NCBI RefSeq assembly: GCF_910596095.1
Contig: NC_056534.1
Location: 36,317,588 to 36,381,587, forward strand
Length of the DNA stretch: 64,000 bases
Direction: 5' to 3'
Origin: Thunnus maccoyii
Lineage: Eukaryota; Chordata; Actinopteri; Scombriformes; Scombridae
The position numbers and the translations under genes were made by a program. Below, one piece after another: positions 1 through 12,871 of this stretch. Numbering within the stretch: the first letter of the stretch is position 1; each line of letters starts with the position of its first letter. The notes below the pieces were generated by a model. It was given only the letters and a program-made list of their open reading frames with translations, had not been told where the DNA came from and did not search any database.

Positions 1-3000
1 ACAAGACACGAAAAAGTACTAAATCATAATTACAACTTGAAAAAAAAAGAGTCCTATTAAAGCAACAGATTTTGCTACTAATTACATGTTTTGCTACAGA
101 AGCTCCCACTGCCAGTGCCACCATGGTGGCAAACAGCTGTGCGTCCTGGAGGCCTTGTGGTTAAGATGCATAACCATAAAGTGTGATCGTAACATCCTCT
201 GTTCAGTTCCAGTCAAGCCTTTATGTTACCATTTCTTAGCAGTATGCATCATCCTCTAATAATCACCACTTTTAAACTTGATGGCCAAAAGCAGCAGGGT
301 ACCTTACCTTGTCTAACTTTTACAGAACTCATTGTGTTTTAAATTAAGTTTGGAGGGTCACTACAAAGAGAATTCAGGATTTACCACATTCCAAAGAGGG
401 CAGTGGTTGGAAAAGTGCATGATATTTATATATTGATTAGGTATTTATGGAGTTTTGTAAATGTATGCTAAAAGTTATAAGGTGAATAGATGAAATAAAA
501 AGAAACTAATTTAATTTTGCTGGAAAATGTTAGTTAAAAACAGGCGGTCCATGCCTTTACTTGAAAGGTTTGCAACCTTTTTCATGTAAAAAAAAAGTGT
601 CTCAAAACTCTTGTCAATCAGATTTATTTGTCTTTATGAAATCTTCAACCTTTACCGAGCTGCTACTGTCTCTCACAAAAAAAACCACACATTTTTTCTT
701 ATCTGTAAATCTCAGATATGATCTAAGTACATATGTGGTTAAACTTGTTGTGTTGACTAAAAGAAAATATCTCTTGGATCCATCTAAAATTTGTTCCAGA
801 AGGTCTCAATCCAAATGACCGTCTGTTTCTCTTCAATCCCGGATATGCACACTTTGTGGTCATCATTACTGTGTTCTTTTGTAAAGATAGGAGCTGCTTA
901 GCAATAGCAAGCAGCCCAAAGTATTATTATCCAAGAGAGCAACAGGGGGACATGGAAAGGCCATGGTTGTGACAGTGAATGTGAAATGTGTGGAAACAAA
1001 CAACACATGGCGGTGACTTGATTCGTTTGAGTGGTTTGTGTAGGTTTATGTATGTTTGGTGAACTCTGAAAGGAGGTGGAAAATAGATTTGTCTAACCAA
1101 AATATACTGTGTAATGACGCATCTTGATGAAGCTGTAAGCACAAGATACGCAGATAAATACACTTGGATTTGTACTGTTTGCCTCTGTTATTGTCTCTAT
1201 GTTTGTCTACCTCTCATAGTTTCCGATCCTACCTAGATACATGATAGCAAACGGAAAGAGCAAGAGCTTTCACAGCACATGACATATGTCATAGCTGCAG
1301 TAACTCCAGTCTAATCCAATTCACAAACCCTTTGCCGCCTCTTAATTTTACTCATCTAGCAACTGTCTGTCACTCACAAGTACAAAACATTGACATGGAC
1401 TGATGTAATTCCAGGCCACAATCTCAGAAATATCAACACCAATAAAGTGAAATTAGTGTTGACCTTTCTTGGTGGGAAGGGAGACTTCTGCTGATGTAAG
1501 CCATTTCAGTCGGTATGAGCCGGACTATTTTCAGCAACATTTAATTTGGAAATGAAAATATACTGATCCTCGCTAACATCATGTTAGAAATATGAAAGAC
1601 CTGATGGCAGCACATAATTTAACTAATTTTAACACCCCCAATAATCATGATTGAATTTCTCTTTATGTTATGACTGGCAAGTAAAATGGGAAATTCTACA
1701 GTATGCAATGGAATAATGTCATGTGTCATAAAGCAGAGACCGAAATTTAAGAAATCGCTGCTTACTGGTTTCTGCGTTTCAGTCCATTTTGATCCAGTCG
1801 AGTCTGGGAGACGAGTAACTGGGGGCTCTGGGTTCATCTCTAAACCTCTGAAAAAGGGTCATCTTCCTTGCTGACCTCAGCCGGAATTGTTTCCCGAAAA
1901 GGAAATGACTGCAACCTCCACTGCACTTGGGTCATGAGCTAGACTTGAGCAGCCAAACTACAAAGAGCTTAATCTATTTATAGGAAAACACTGCCACAGT
2001 ACAGTGATCAGGGGGGAAAAGGAATCCTACAAGACGGAAAGACAGTCGGACGCCAAGGTTACGCGCCAACTGTCAAGATCAACAAGGTGCCTTGCCTTTT
2101 CCCCTGATTTATAACTTAAATCCATTTTCTTTGCCTCTCCGAAAACATTAAACTATCCACTTACTTTTTACACTGTCGATTTTGACATTTAATACAAGTA
2201 AGAAATGCAGCACCTACAAAACTGTCTCAAGCAATAATCCGAGTAATTTAAGTGCAAGTCTTCAAGAAAAACATTCCATACATTTTTTTTGTATACAGAA
2301 TACATTAATTCATTGAGCCTTAATGTCTATTATAGTAAGAAAAACAGAAGCAGAACAAGCCACACTTAGTCCGTATCTATGCACAGTTAATGCTATAATA
2401 ACAAGGATATAAAACTTAAGAATACAAAAGCTATGTTTCCCGCATACTGGATTAACAACCGAGGTGAGCTGGACTGAAGGCTGGGTCTTTAGGGTGGCAG
2501 AGCCTGAACAGATAAAAACACACCTAAATTATATCAAATCAAAGTTTTGTAATAAACACAATTGCCATAGCAACAAGACTACTTACACTGTAACTTTGTA
2601 TGCCTGCTAGGAATGGGGAAAATTCAGTTTCTAGTCAAATATTTGTGGTGTGTGTGTTCAACAACACGCACAAGGCTGAAAGTGATAGGACGATCACACC
2701 ATTGAACCATCGCTGATAGAGGAAAAAAGGAAGCAATCCGTTGGTATGCCTGTCCGTCGGACTCTGAAAAAGGGGGGAAGTAGAAAAGCTCTGACATTTG
2801 ATAGTTGAAAGTGCAGCTTTGCATTTAAAAGCTAGCTTACTTCTGTTTAGGCAAATCGCTTTCCCAGTCAGTATGATTGCACATTTGCAGATACTGCACA
2901 TACTTTTGAAGCAAAAAAACAAAAAAATATCCAAACTTATTTTGAGTGCGGGCAAAGCCAACCACTCTCCTCTATCTAAACTTGTCAGTTATTCCAAAAA

Positions 3001-5165
3001 AAGCCTAAATCAAGCTTAGAGAACTTCTACATCAACAGTCACTAGGTCAAGTCTTTCTAAAGTATTTCTGCTGTTCAGGAATCTACATCTTCATGTATCA
3101 TATATCCCCATTTTCCACCCTGTCAAACCAAGAAACCAAGATCTCTCCCATAACTCCACATGAGATGAAACAGAAGAGACACAGAGAGAGAGAGAGAGAG
3201 GGAAGACGGTGGGGGAAGAAATTGGAAAAAAAAAAAAAAAAAGGTTATAAAATAAAGTACTGTTGAACAGAGGCAAAGGAGAGGCAGGGAGTGAGATGAG
3301 AGATGGAGGGGTAGCAAAGGTCCCACAAACGAAAGAAATACAGGGAGGTAAAGAAAAGCTGTGGAAGGCCTGAGCTCTGCGGGCCCTGTGAATCATTGCC
3401 TGGTGTCAGCAGGCCTTATGAACCTCAAGCTTGGCCGTAAATTTTGGAGAGAGATCCAGAGAAGACTGTGAGAAGCTCAAACTGGTCCATGAGGAGATTC
3501 TGTTCTACTCTACCATCTGGGTAACCCTGGGGAACCATTACACTGCATGCAACATGGTTATTTTCTAAAAAGAACAAAAAAAAAAACAGGCAGTAAATGT
3601 TATCTCATTGGTTTCCTATACCGAGATATGTTTGGGGAGAAAAACAGGTGGAAATGTGCGCAGGCTTCTACGAATTTGCACAGTTTCGGTTTCAACACAT
3701 GGAAGTGATTACAACACCCACAGGTGGCGTAGATGTTTTTGTCCATTACAGAAATAAAGAGTTGAGTTCCCATCAAATTTATTTTTGAAGAGTCATGTGG
3801 GGTCTATACACGGGAAGAGTGACAAGCTGTTGTTTCCAGAGCCGAAATCATTTGCCACCTCGCTTGTTTGCAGTGGAACTGGTGTAATTCTCAGTAACAG
3901 CTCTCCCATCACCCATTCAGGTTCGTATTATTGGAAACACTGACATCAAGCTGAAAAAACGAGTAGAAAAAACACGCCAGTCGGAGCATTAGAGCAATGA
4001 TCCGTCTCTAGTTCAATAAGGTAAGAGGAGAGCAGGCTAAAACAATCAGCTTTCCTTTCTTTCTCTTCCCTTTCTCCCATCTCTGCCAACCAAAAATTAG
4101 CCAAACATCTGCCATTTCTTCCCAGCAGAAGGGAAGGTCGTTTGTTTCCACTCCGAGATCACTCAGTTATTCAACTTCTGGACTTGTTTGGGTACGACTG
4201 CTCAGACAGGATATTACAAGATAGTACAACGCCTTTTTTTCCAAACTGGAAGATGGTCATCGGCAGAAACAGACAACGACTGCCTGTAAAGTAGGTGTAT
4301 GATACAATTCCAGACAAACAGCTGGTTGGGGATCTCTAAGGATAGAAAGTCAATTAGAAAATCTGCAAAAATTAAGAATATTCCATTTGGGTGTTAGACT
4401 ATATTTATAAAGTCTAACAATCTCTCTGTTACTGTTAAGATTCGTCTTTTCTTTGTCACAAGAGAAGCTGACAGACTAATGCATGTTCTGGGATGAACAT
4501 TACAGATAGCCCTACAATTAAATATCAGAAAACCCAACAGTAATACATGTGTATATCCCTTCTGTAAGACAACACCCTGGAGCCTCGGCCCATCAACTGC
4601 TATAGTCTTCTGAGAGCGATGCATTAAAGGATCTAATTGTTCACCGGTTGACAGACGATCGTCCCAAAGTCTTCTGTCTCAGGTACCACCCGTCTGAGCA
4701 GAAAAACTGTCTGGAGCACTGCGCTCCGTTCTGTGTAGCACGTTCTACCTGTGATGGAAGCTATTTATGGACTGATGAGAGGCATTTAGCCAGAAAAAAA
4801 AAACAAACTCTAAAGCACCATTAGATCGGAGCGGATCTGATTCCAGAACACAAAACTCTTGCAGTTTTTTTTTTTTCTAATGTTTTTAAGTAGCACGAAG
4901 AGAAAGGTCACTTTCCTCTGTGAGATTTATGAGAAAGGTTAACTGAGCTGAAGTCAGCTGCTCTGACCATGGCTGTGTGTGCGTGCCTGGTTCTGATTGT
5001 GTCATGGTCAGTGGTGTGAGGGAGTATCGCTGTTCAACGAGTTACATGAGGCCGCTCGTTGCATTGTTGAGCAAGTATGTCTGATGACTTTCACACAGTG
5101 ATGTGTAATATGTCTGGAATCCTTCTGACTAATATGTACAAAGTCACATGCACATGAAACTTTAC
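1..5165 (-). other. stx8: stx8 intron 6 (partial), no coding exon recognised
   Basis: This is AT-rich intron DNA downstream of the last stx8 exon in the window. I looked on the minus strand for the missing SNARE half and the hydrophobic anchor and found neither. It contains a short (AG)n run at 3183-3200 and an A-run at 3226-3242. No other gene-like signal was seen. Confidence 0.7.
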
Positions 5166-8100
5166 CATTATGTTCGTCCAGCTCATTGCCAATCTCCTGT
5201 CCCATTGTCTTCTGTCGGCTGATGACAGCTGCTAACGCGTCCAAGCCAGCGTCTTGGGCTGAGAAGAGAGAGGAAAGAACTTTTAAAATATGATACGCTT
5301 GAATAGGAGACAAGAAAGATAGAATTTACTTTACGCAGGGCCATTCAACGCAACTAAAAAACACATTATTCAATGTGATTATCAAAACACTTATCCACCC
5401 AAGAACCCAAGTACGACAGACGATAAAGATATGATGTAATCTCTCTCTCTCTTGAAAAAAGCCAATTGTAAGGAGGGAGCAATTACAGTATACTGTACTC
5501 GTGATATAATGAGGGAACTATTTGGGAAATAGGAATGACAGGCTGTTGGGGTCCAGCTCAGCTCACAGTACCACATGTGAGTCATTCAGTACTTTACCCC
5601 ACTCAGCCTTACTCCTGTTATTACAACTGCGGCAGGCCAAGGTGGAGAGGAAAAACAGCGCAGCTGAAGAGAAGAGATTTGGCCTCTGTGGGTCTCCCAA
5701 GTTTGACACGCTCTCTACCACAGGAATTCTTTATGACCGCAGGTTCAGGCGCTCACCATTACCCAACTCCACCAGAAATCCCACTGGGGACTAGAAACCT
5801 CCATGTGGTTTGGTTTCACTGTCTTAACAGGAATCTCTGATCGCAAATTGAAAATAACCAGAGCCATAATGGAGACATAGAAATGAAGTGTCACATGGAT
5901 TCAGGTGAAGTGACGTCTGGGTGTTCAAGTCATGTCAAAGCCATTCGGGAAACGGGGAAAACACAGGCATGGGCTTACGGTATATCTTCTAGATGTGAAG
6001 GATAATGACCACCTTTCATGTGTAGATCCACATGGTTACTACTAGCTAAATACAGTACTTGACATGTACTGTCTAGGATGTTGGGGTTTTTTTTGTCTAC
6101 CAATTGCATCTTCCCTCCAACCAAACTTCCTGTATTCTATTGTGTTTTACTGGAAAGAAGGTAATGTACATAATGTTTGTATTTACATACAGAGATGTTA
6201 CATATGTGTACGACGGGGCTTCCAGACTATATTTGCTGAAGAAGTACAAATAAGAACAAATATGATTTACAAGTATTATTCCAGTGATGGTTTCACAATC
6301 AATATTTGATCTTCACACTTATTCCATTAAAAAGCAAAAGAACATAACAGCATACTTGAAAAATAAGTTTGTTTAATCACGCAATGGAACATAATGTCAC
6401 TCCAGAAAGATGAGCAGTGTAATTACCTTCAATGATTCGCTGTTGCTGCTGTTTGATCTCTCCAAAAGTCAGCCCCTTGGTGTCCTCTGATTCGTTGATC
6501 AGCCACGGATTGACAGAAACTCCTCCACTTGCTCCCGCCCCTCCGGACATCAGCGTCGACCTTTTGAAACACCATCATAACAATTTTAAAAGGTTTCAAA
6601 AGGGCTCTTCCAAGTTTTTGTTAAAAAAAACAAGACCACCATAAACTAACTAAAAAAAAATGATTTTGGAGACCATGAAATCACTAATCCGACCCAGAAG
6701 CAGAGAAACAGCTGTTAAACTATCAAAGACAAATCACCCGACAGTCCTCTACAACTGAAAGGAGGTTGCAAAAGTGCCCTTTTTGTATGTCAATCACCAT
6801 TTCAGCATACAAGTGTACAACACTCATCATGCATCGGTGACTTTTAGCTATGTAAGTAACAATATGCCCAGTTGAGATATGATTACAATGCACATCTGTC
6901 CAATCCTTACAGAAAACACATGTGTACCAGGCATGTTACTTTTTCAATACTGTACTCATTTGAACATTTATGACAGCAAAGCCCCTCCAGATCACTGGGT
7001 GGAAAAAAACAGTATTTATTTACTCATTTTGTCTTTTAAGTTTGTTGAACGATTGAAAAATACCAGGTTAGCTCGTGCAGCCTGTAAACAGTGCATGTTA
7101 ATCTGTCACAGGACTGCGGATTGCTGGGGAGGTTTTCACCGACAAAGGGACACACCAGAGAGCTCTGCGCTGTACTGTGCTAAACACTGTTGTGTGGTTT
7201 GAAGCTATTCTTCTGCTAATGGCTTAAAGCTGTGTGTCTCAGACCCCCCCTGTGGCTGTCTTGTGGTGACGGGTTCAGGGTCTCTGTGTGAGGCTGGATT
7301 TAAGCTCGTCTGCTCAGAGCGAGTCGTCGGCTGGTCAAGCTGAAAAGTGACCTGAGCCATATGTAGGCCTATCAGTGATTATGGAAATGGTAATAGTGAG
7401 AAAACTATAAGTGAAGGCTGCGGTTCTAATGATTAACCAACATATAAAATCCCTGCCAGCTACAGGAGTTACAAGAACAGTTTCTTCTTGGAACACTTAA
7501 ACCATTCATTCAATTCCAAAGTAAAAGGTTTTATGCTCAACAGCACAAGGACTACTCTTTTTTTTTTTGCATGGGCTATGCATAAAACTACTCTTATCTC
7601 ATGCATCTCATTATGTGATGACTATTTCAAGCTGCTTTTGAAGTGTTTGGTAAAGCTTTGTGAGAGCGTTCACAATGCCGCTGGCTGAGGCTGATACCAT
7701 CAGAGGAGTAGGTAAGACAAGGCATTCAGTCTAATCTCTCTGACATGTTTGATTACTGAGACTGTGTGCCAGCCTTCCACTTCCTCCATGCAAGTGCCCA
7801 GTGTGTGAAGATCCAATTAACCAGTCAGTGGGGAGCGCCAAAATCAGTCAGGCACATCTCTTGGCAGCCACAAAGCGCTAGGCTGCCGCCACTGAGGCCT
7901 GAGCACCCAGGTCCTGACTGAGTGACTTGGACAGGCGAGATTTAACTAATTACAACTATTTCCAGTGCAATCAAATACAAAGGAAAGGTTAGTGAATAAT
8001 TGAGGAAAGGTGGGTCCAAGGGGCTACGGGGTGAACTGAGCCTTCAAATCTAGGCGCCATGTCCTTCTTTTGCTTAGTCTGAAATGGAGATGCTGAGAAT

Positions 8101-11100
8101 GTATTGTTTCGGGGATAGATTAAAGACCCCATCTGCGACCTCCAGCCCTTTTCTTCTACCCTAAATTCTCACAAAAAAAAGAAGAAGAAGAAAAAAAAAA
8201 AGAGAGCGGCTTAGATTATCCAAGCATGGCCAATCCACCCCCCACCCCCCCACCCCACACATTCTGTCCTCAGAGACCACACAGTGGGAATGTGTCCTAC
8301 CCACAAATCCAAATTACCCACCACATATCACTATTAAACTTAGGTCTCACTGAACAAACTAAAACCCATATGACCGCATGATTAAAATTTGCCAAGTTAA
8401 TTTATTAGCAAATGTCATTTGAGATATTTCTCTCTCTCTTTTTTTTTTTTTTTTTTTTTACACAGCCTTTTATGTAATTGGGTGTGTGGTCTGTAAAAAG
8501 ATGAAAGCCTGCACAAAGCACCACTAAGTAGATCAATCCCAAAACCAAACCTTATGAAAGATATCAGAGAAAGGCAGGTCTCCCATAAAAGACATTTATT
8601 AAAAAAAATGTACTCGTCTGATGAACAGTGACGCTTGGTTTCATTCTACTGTCATTTCAGTTATTCCTCAAACAAATATATATATATGGCCGCAAAGCAG
8701 ATATACTGTACTGTGGAGGAGTTTTTATAAAAATGCTGAGCCTCTAGAATATTAAAAAAAAAAACATGTAGGTGCCAAATAAAAACCACATAACAAGTTG
8801 AAGGAAGTCAACAACATGACACCACTTCCTCTTCCTGTCCAAACAAATATCACCTGGACAACACAAGGTCAAACCTCACACAAACTAATGACTGCCTGCT
8901 GCCCGAAGATTTCCTAAGCTGTCACATCGACATGACATCAGAGGATGAAGAGGATATGAGTTGTTGCATCCTGCTCTTTGATTAGCGCCATAAATGCTCA
9001 GTGAAGAGTTATAAACCGTAAACTCGTTCCTTCTGACCTTCTTCATCAAGACACACATGTGCGCATTTATATGTATGAGTGTGTGTGTGTGTGTGTCGAT
9101 TTCGGGAGGTGCCAAATGTGTGATCAACAGTGCGAAGCGAGCAGATCTCGCCCTGTCAAAATGGCAGACAGACAGACAGACAGACTTCCTTCCGAATGAT
9201 GGCACAGGGAGAGGTCACAGCACATGGGACATCCCGGATGTACAAAGACTTTCACATATCATCAAAGCAGAGCTCAGAGCCTATGACCTCTCTGGTCAAG
9301 GACATAGACAAGAGAATGAGGATTCATTATTTTTAATTGGACAACCACCGCTAGATAGTTTGTTTTTTTTTTTTTTAAATGAAAGGTGGCGTCATCTGAG
9401 CAGGATGCCCCCAGAAGCTCCATGGGCTGATACTTGTTTTGACTGTACTGACACTGACTAAGAGTGACAGAGAGTTTCAACATGGAGAAATATTCCAGGA
9501 TTTTCTTGAGCACGAGCCGGGTGTCCGAGATTTTTTTTTTTTTTTTAATGAAAGTGCTCTAAGGAAGGAAGGACTCAAGACTAATTGAGAACAGGTTGTT
9601 TGATGCAACACAATGCTTTTGAAGTTTAAGAAACAATAGTTCATACATATGATGGAAAGGTTCACACTCTGTGTTGACGAGCGTCCAAAGTGGATATGAA
9701 CAATTCACTAAATCCCTGCCAGCTACAGGGGTCACAAGAGCAAAGTTTTATTTTAATTAAAATATCTAAATATTCTAAGATTCACCCACACCTTTGAAAA
9801 TTGGATGTAGTGGATTTGCAAACATATACTTTCTTAACTTTTGCACTTTAGGATGAAATCATTCTCCTTGACTTTGATACCTGGAAGGTTCAGGCTCTGT
9901 GATGTCTCCTTTAAAAGTGGCATTGAGCTGCTTCTCCCTGGTTAGAAGGTCATCAATAAGGTTCTGCCTCCTGTCAGCTTCTGACTGCATTCTGACGAGG
10001 CCACGTTAAGGTCATGACAAAAAGGTCTTAACGGCTTAAACCGCCTTCAGTGATATTGGTGTTCAGTGATGTTGCTGACACTGTGTCAGTTTGGAATTAA
10101 CCCATGAGTAGGATCTTTTTCAAAACACTCTAATGCCCTCTATAGGAACACAGCTGTCACTACAAACCAAGGAAACTCTCCATCCCAATCCTGTAATCTA
10201 AGTCTCATGACTTCCACTGCTTGGAATTTGGTCAGAAGAAAGGATACATGCGCCGAGACGATGAAGCTCGCAACAAACTCTCCTTGAGCTGAGCAATATT
10301 CTGTTTGAGCTTCTGCAGTGATGCACGTAGTGTCATGTTGATCTGAAAAGACAGGAGATAGTCACATCAGCTGACTACTAGAGAAAGCTGACTATTTCAG
10401 GGGAAATGTGTAAACAACAGCACTTTATATGTCAAAGCAACACCTTACCTTTGCAGGGTTTCCCCCTGTTCTCTGCTGCCTGTTCCGTTCATGGATGTTT
10501 TCTGCTATTTCCTGTGCCAGCCGACAAGTGGCATCATAATTTTGTAACCTACAGAACAATGAATGGGATAGAGATGTCATGTAATTTGACCTGTCATTGC
10601 TGACTCATGACAAACCTTATCCACAGATAAATTATGTTGGCAACATAGAGAGTCCTGAATATGACACAAATTTGAAATGAATAGCACAATGGAGTGACTC
10701 ATTGGTTTCTTCTTATGTATAAAGTGAGGAGAATTTGCTTTTCTGTTTTCTCAACTGTTTTGACACCTAATCCACAGCAGCAGATAATAGCTACTTTGGC
10801 TTGCTAGGTAGCTCATAATGGTCGGTTTTTGTTGTTGTTTTATGAGTATCAGAGGTATGAACAAGCTGAATAAAGACCCCTGGCAGCCTTAACAGTTTAA
10901 GCTAATGTATTGCATTGTAGGGGTTTAACGTTATTTTACTTTAATTTAGTCAGGTGCACCGTTTAATAAGCTCCAATTTGACATTCATCATGTGACATTT
11001 TAGCATTGCCCTTTTCCTCTTTCGATTCGTTTCAACCAACGTAACAGAGTTTCAACCAGAATAAAAAAGAGTAATGTTAGCCTGATTCCAGGCTTTTTTC

Positions 11101-11318
11101 AAACACTTAGAGGAAAATAAAATGCCTTTTGTTACGGCTTGTGAAAAACAATAGAGGTAAGTTACTGGCTAACGTCAAGCTTTAAAGGGAAGAGCTAGCA
11201 CTAATAGCTAGCAGAATGAAGAAACAGTATCAGGATTTGAAGTTATTAACGCTGTTTGCTGTAGCTAATTACACAACTGAGCCCTCGAATTCAATACTTA
11301 CCAGGCGTCCTGAGACAT
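5166..11318 (-). CDS. stx8: syntaxin 8, 5' six coding exons (partial gene)
   Basis: Syntaxin 8 is a Qc-SNARE of early-to-late endosome fusion, anchored by a C-terminal membrane helix. Minus-strand coding exons, in transcript order, are 11302-11318, 10449-10548, 10248-10342, 9881-9991, 6427-6560 and 5166-5258. All have GT-AG borders and compatible phases, giving 183 residues. The start is MSQDAW, compared with MAPDPW in human. The N-terminal helical region (about residues 5-105) aligns along its length with human STX8, including DRRQNL. The SNARE helix begins near residue 154 with QDAGLDALAAVISRQK. The probable zero-layer glutamine is Gln173 in GQEIGNELDE. The rest of the SNARE helix and the membrane anchor (about 55 residues in human) were not found in 1-5165, so the last exons lie beyond the left edge. 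This fits the very long 3' introns of human STX8. Identification rests on recalled family sequence but is strong across every exon. Confidence 0.96.
7447..7480. repeat. short dispersed repeat, copy 1
   Basis: A segment of about 34 bases beginning AAATCCCTGCCAGCTACAGG recurs at 9710-9743 with only a few changes. Both copies lie in the same stx8 intron in the same orientation. They could be remnants of one interspersed element or a small segmental duplication. The flanks are not obviously similar. Confidence 0.5.
8236..8257 (-). repeat. C-rich tract, G-quadruplex motif on minus strand
   Basis: The block consists of runs of 3-7 C separated by single A bases. Its complement, which is the stx8 sense strand, has four G-runs with one-base loops and so fits a G-quadruplex motif inside an intron. 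Function is unknown. Confidence 0.5.
9710..9743. repeat. short dispersed repeat, copy 2
   Basis: This is the second copy of the segment at 7447-7480, starting with the same 20 bases (AAATCCCTGCCAGCTACAGG). It then diverges slightly: GGTCACAAGAGCA here against AGTTACAAGAACA in copy 1. Confidence 0.5.
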
Positions 11319-11406
11319 TATGATAAAAGTTAGCTTTGAAGACAGAAATCCACTTAGTTTGAACCATCCGGTAGTAATCACCAGCAAACTGTTTCTTGTT
11401 TGGGTG

Positions 11407-11414
11407 TGACGTCA
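11407..11414. promoter_or_regulatory. CRE palindrome in the stx8 promoter
   Basis: TGACGTCA is a perfect cAMP-response element (CREB/ATF site). It lies 88 bases upstream of the stx8 start codon, in a locally CpG-containing stretch (gacgtcactacggcg). Full CRE palindromes close to a transcription start are typical of functional CREB/ATF sites in housekeeping promoters. The role here is inferred from position. No TATA box is evident for stx8. Confidence 0.55.
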
Positions 11415-12763
11415 CTACGGCGCACCACGAGGAACAACTTACATCAGGACCGCTGGTTTCAGTTTGGCGGTAACGCAGAAGAACAACAGGCAACTGAAAA
11501 GGCGCTTTTCATACAAGGGTACAGACAAATTGATCATTTTGTAAATATACATGACTTTTAGTCATGTTTGTCATGTTTGTGCCCAGTGATATCCACCAAA
11601 TGGAGGTCGAGAGGTAGGTGAATAATTGTAAATGGCTTTACAAGACATAGCAAACTTTCACAAAAGCACGCAATGTATTTGTAACAACTAGGGGCAATTA
11701 CACGTGATCAATTAATTAAACATTTGATAGTCCAAAATACAGTAGCCTTAGCACAACTTACCAGTAATGGAAGACAATATTGCCAAAAGCAACATTTAGG
11801 TCTCAAAACAGTAATAGTTTTAAGAATACCATAAGATGATCCTTGTTCTATTGCAGGCCAATTCAAAAGGATAACTGTATCACAATATTTCAATAAATTG
11901 AATTGTATTTTATATTGAATTTTGAATATTGAATTGTATTCTCTCTGAATAAATAGCTGTGTTTTAATATTTTTTCATTTTTTTTACATTATACTCAAAG
12001 TACAAATAAGAATCTTGATCGACCCAGCCTTCATGGAAATTGACATGGAAAAAAACAAAACAAAAGCATGCCCATAATACTACAAATCTTCACTCATGAG
12101 GCTAAAGAATGTGTTTTTCAGCTCCATTACATGTGGAGCCCACATATGAGATAAGTATTTGTAGAGGTGTAATGTTTCATAACCAAACAATGGTTGTGTT
12201 TAGATCAAAACACATATCTGTTGTGTAGAACAATAACTTTGGAAGACTTCTCAGAATTTGCCCATTTGACCTGTTGATGCAACGCATGAAGGAGTTTCTG
12301 AGAAAGACAAACATCTACTGCATAATTACTCTCCTATTTCTGATGACCTTATTCTGAATGATAGATGTTTTGATAGGTTTACCTGTAAAAACATTTTACA
12401 ATTTTATGTAAAGTAAAAAAGTATATGTTCATACTTGTGAATTGTAATAGGAATTACATGGTACACCATGTATGTAACTCCTAACAGTGACATACAGGGT
12501 ATTCAGCAGCATTATTTAAAGGACGCTTGGACACTAGGTACCCGTGTTTTGTCATGTGATGTGGAAATTTTTAGCACTTGTCTTTTGGTTTTGAGTCTGG
12601 TGTCATTGTGGATGCTATTCAAAGAGTGAATCACTTACTTCTGAGAAGGAGACGCTGTGTGTTGACATGATATGGAGTTCAAAGAAGAAAATCAGTGGAA
12701 CTTTTCACTTTCAGTGCCTGAAATCACCACAAACAAACCATACCACTATGCTTGTTTCACATG

Positions 12764-12787
12764 TCCCCGCCCACAGGCTTATATAAA
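12764..12787 (+). promoter_or_regulatory. GC-box plus TATA-box core promoter of the TBC1D24-like gene
   Basis: CCCCGCCCAC (an Sp1-type GC box, about 12764-12773) is followed by TATATAAAG at 12779-12787. This predicts a transcription start near 12810, giving a 5' UTR of about 60 bases before the ATG at 12872. The match to the TATA consensus is close, and the spacing to a plausible start is right. Confidence 0.6.
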
Positions 12788-12871
12788 GCCCACATCCTCA
12801 GAACCTGTAGCTAGTAACAGGAGACACTCGAGTTTCCAGCCTGAATTTCTTCGAAGAAAAAGGGACTTGAG

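Larger units (their letters stand above)
6561..9880 (-). other. stx8: stx8 intron 4, microsatellites and simple repeats only
   Basis: This 3.3-kb intron holds a poly-pyrimidine/poly-T run (about 8430-8459), a C-rich block (8236-8257), a (GT)n run (9079-9096), a (CAGA)n run (9165-9185), and poly-T runs near 9361 and 9531. Open frames here are short or overlap simple repeats, and none resembles a known protein. Confidence 0.7.

Noticed and set aside
9057-9461. 134-residue plus-strand open frame in stx8 intron 4
   Set aside because: It begins in (GT)n and (CAGA)n repeats, has no family resemblance and lies inside an intron on the opposite strand.
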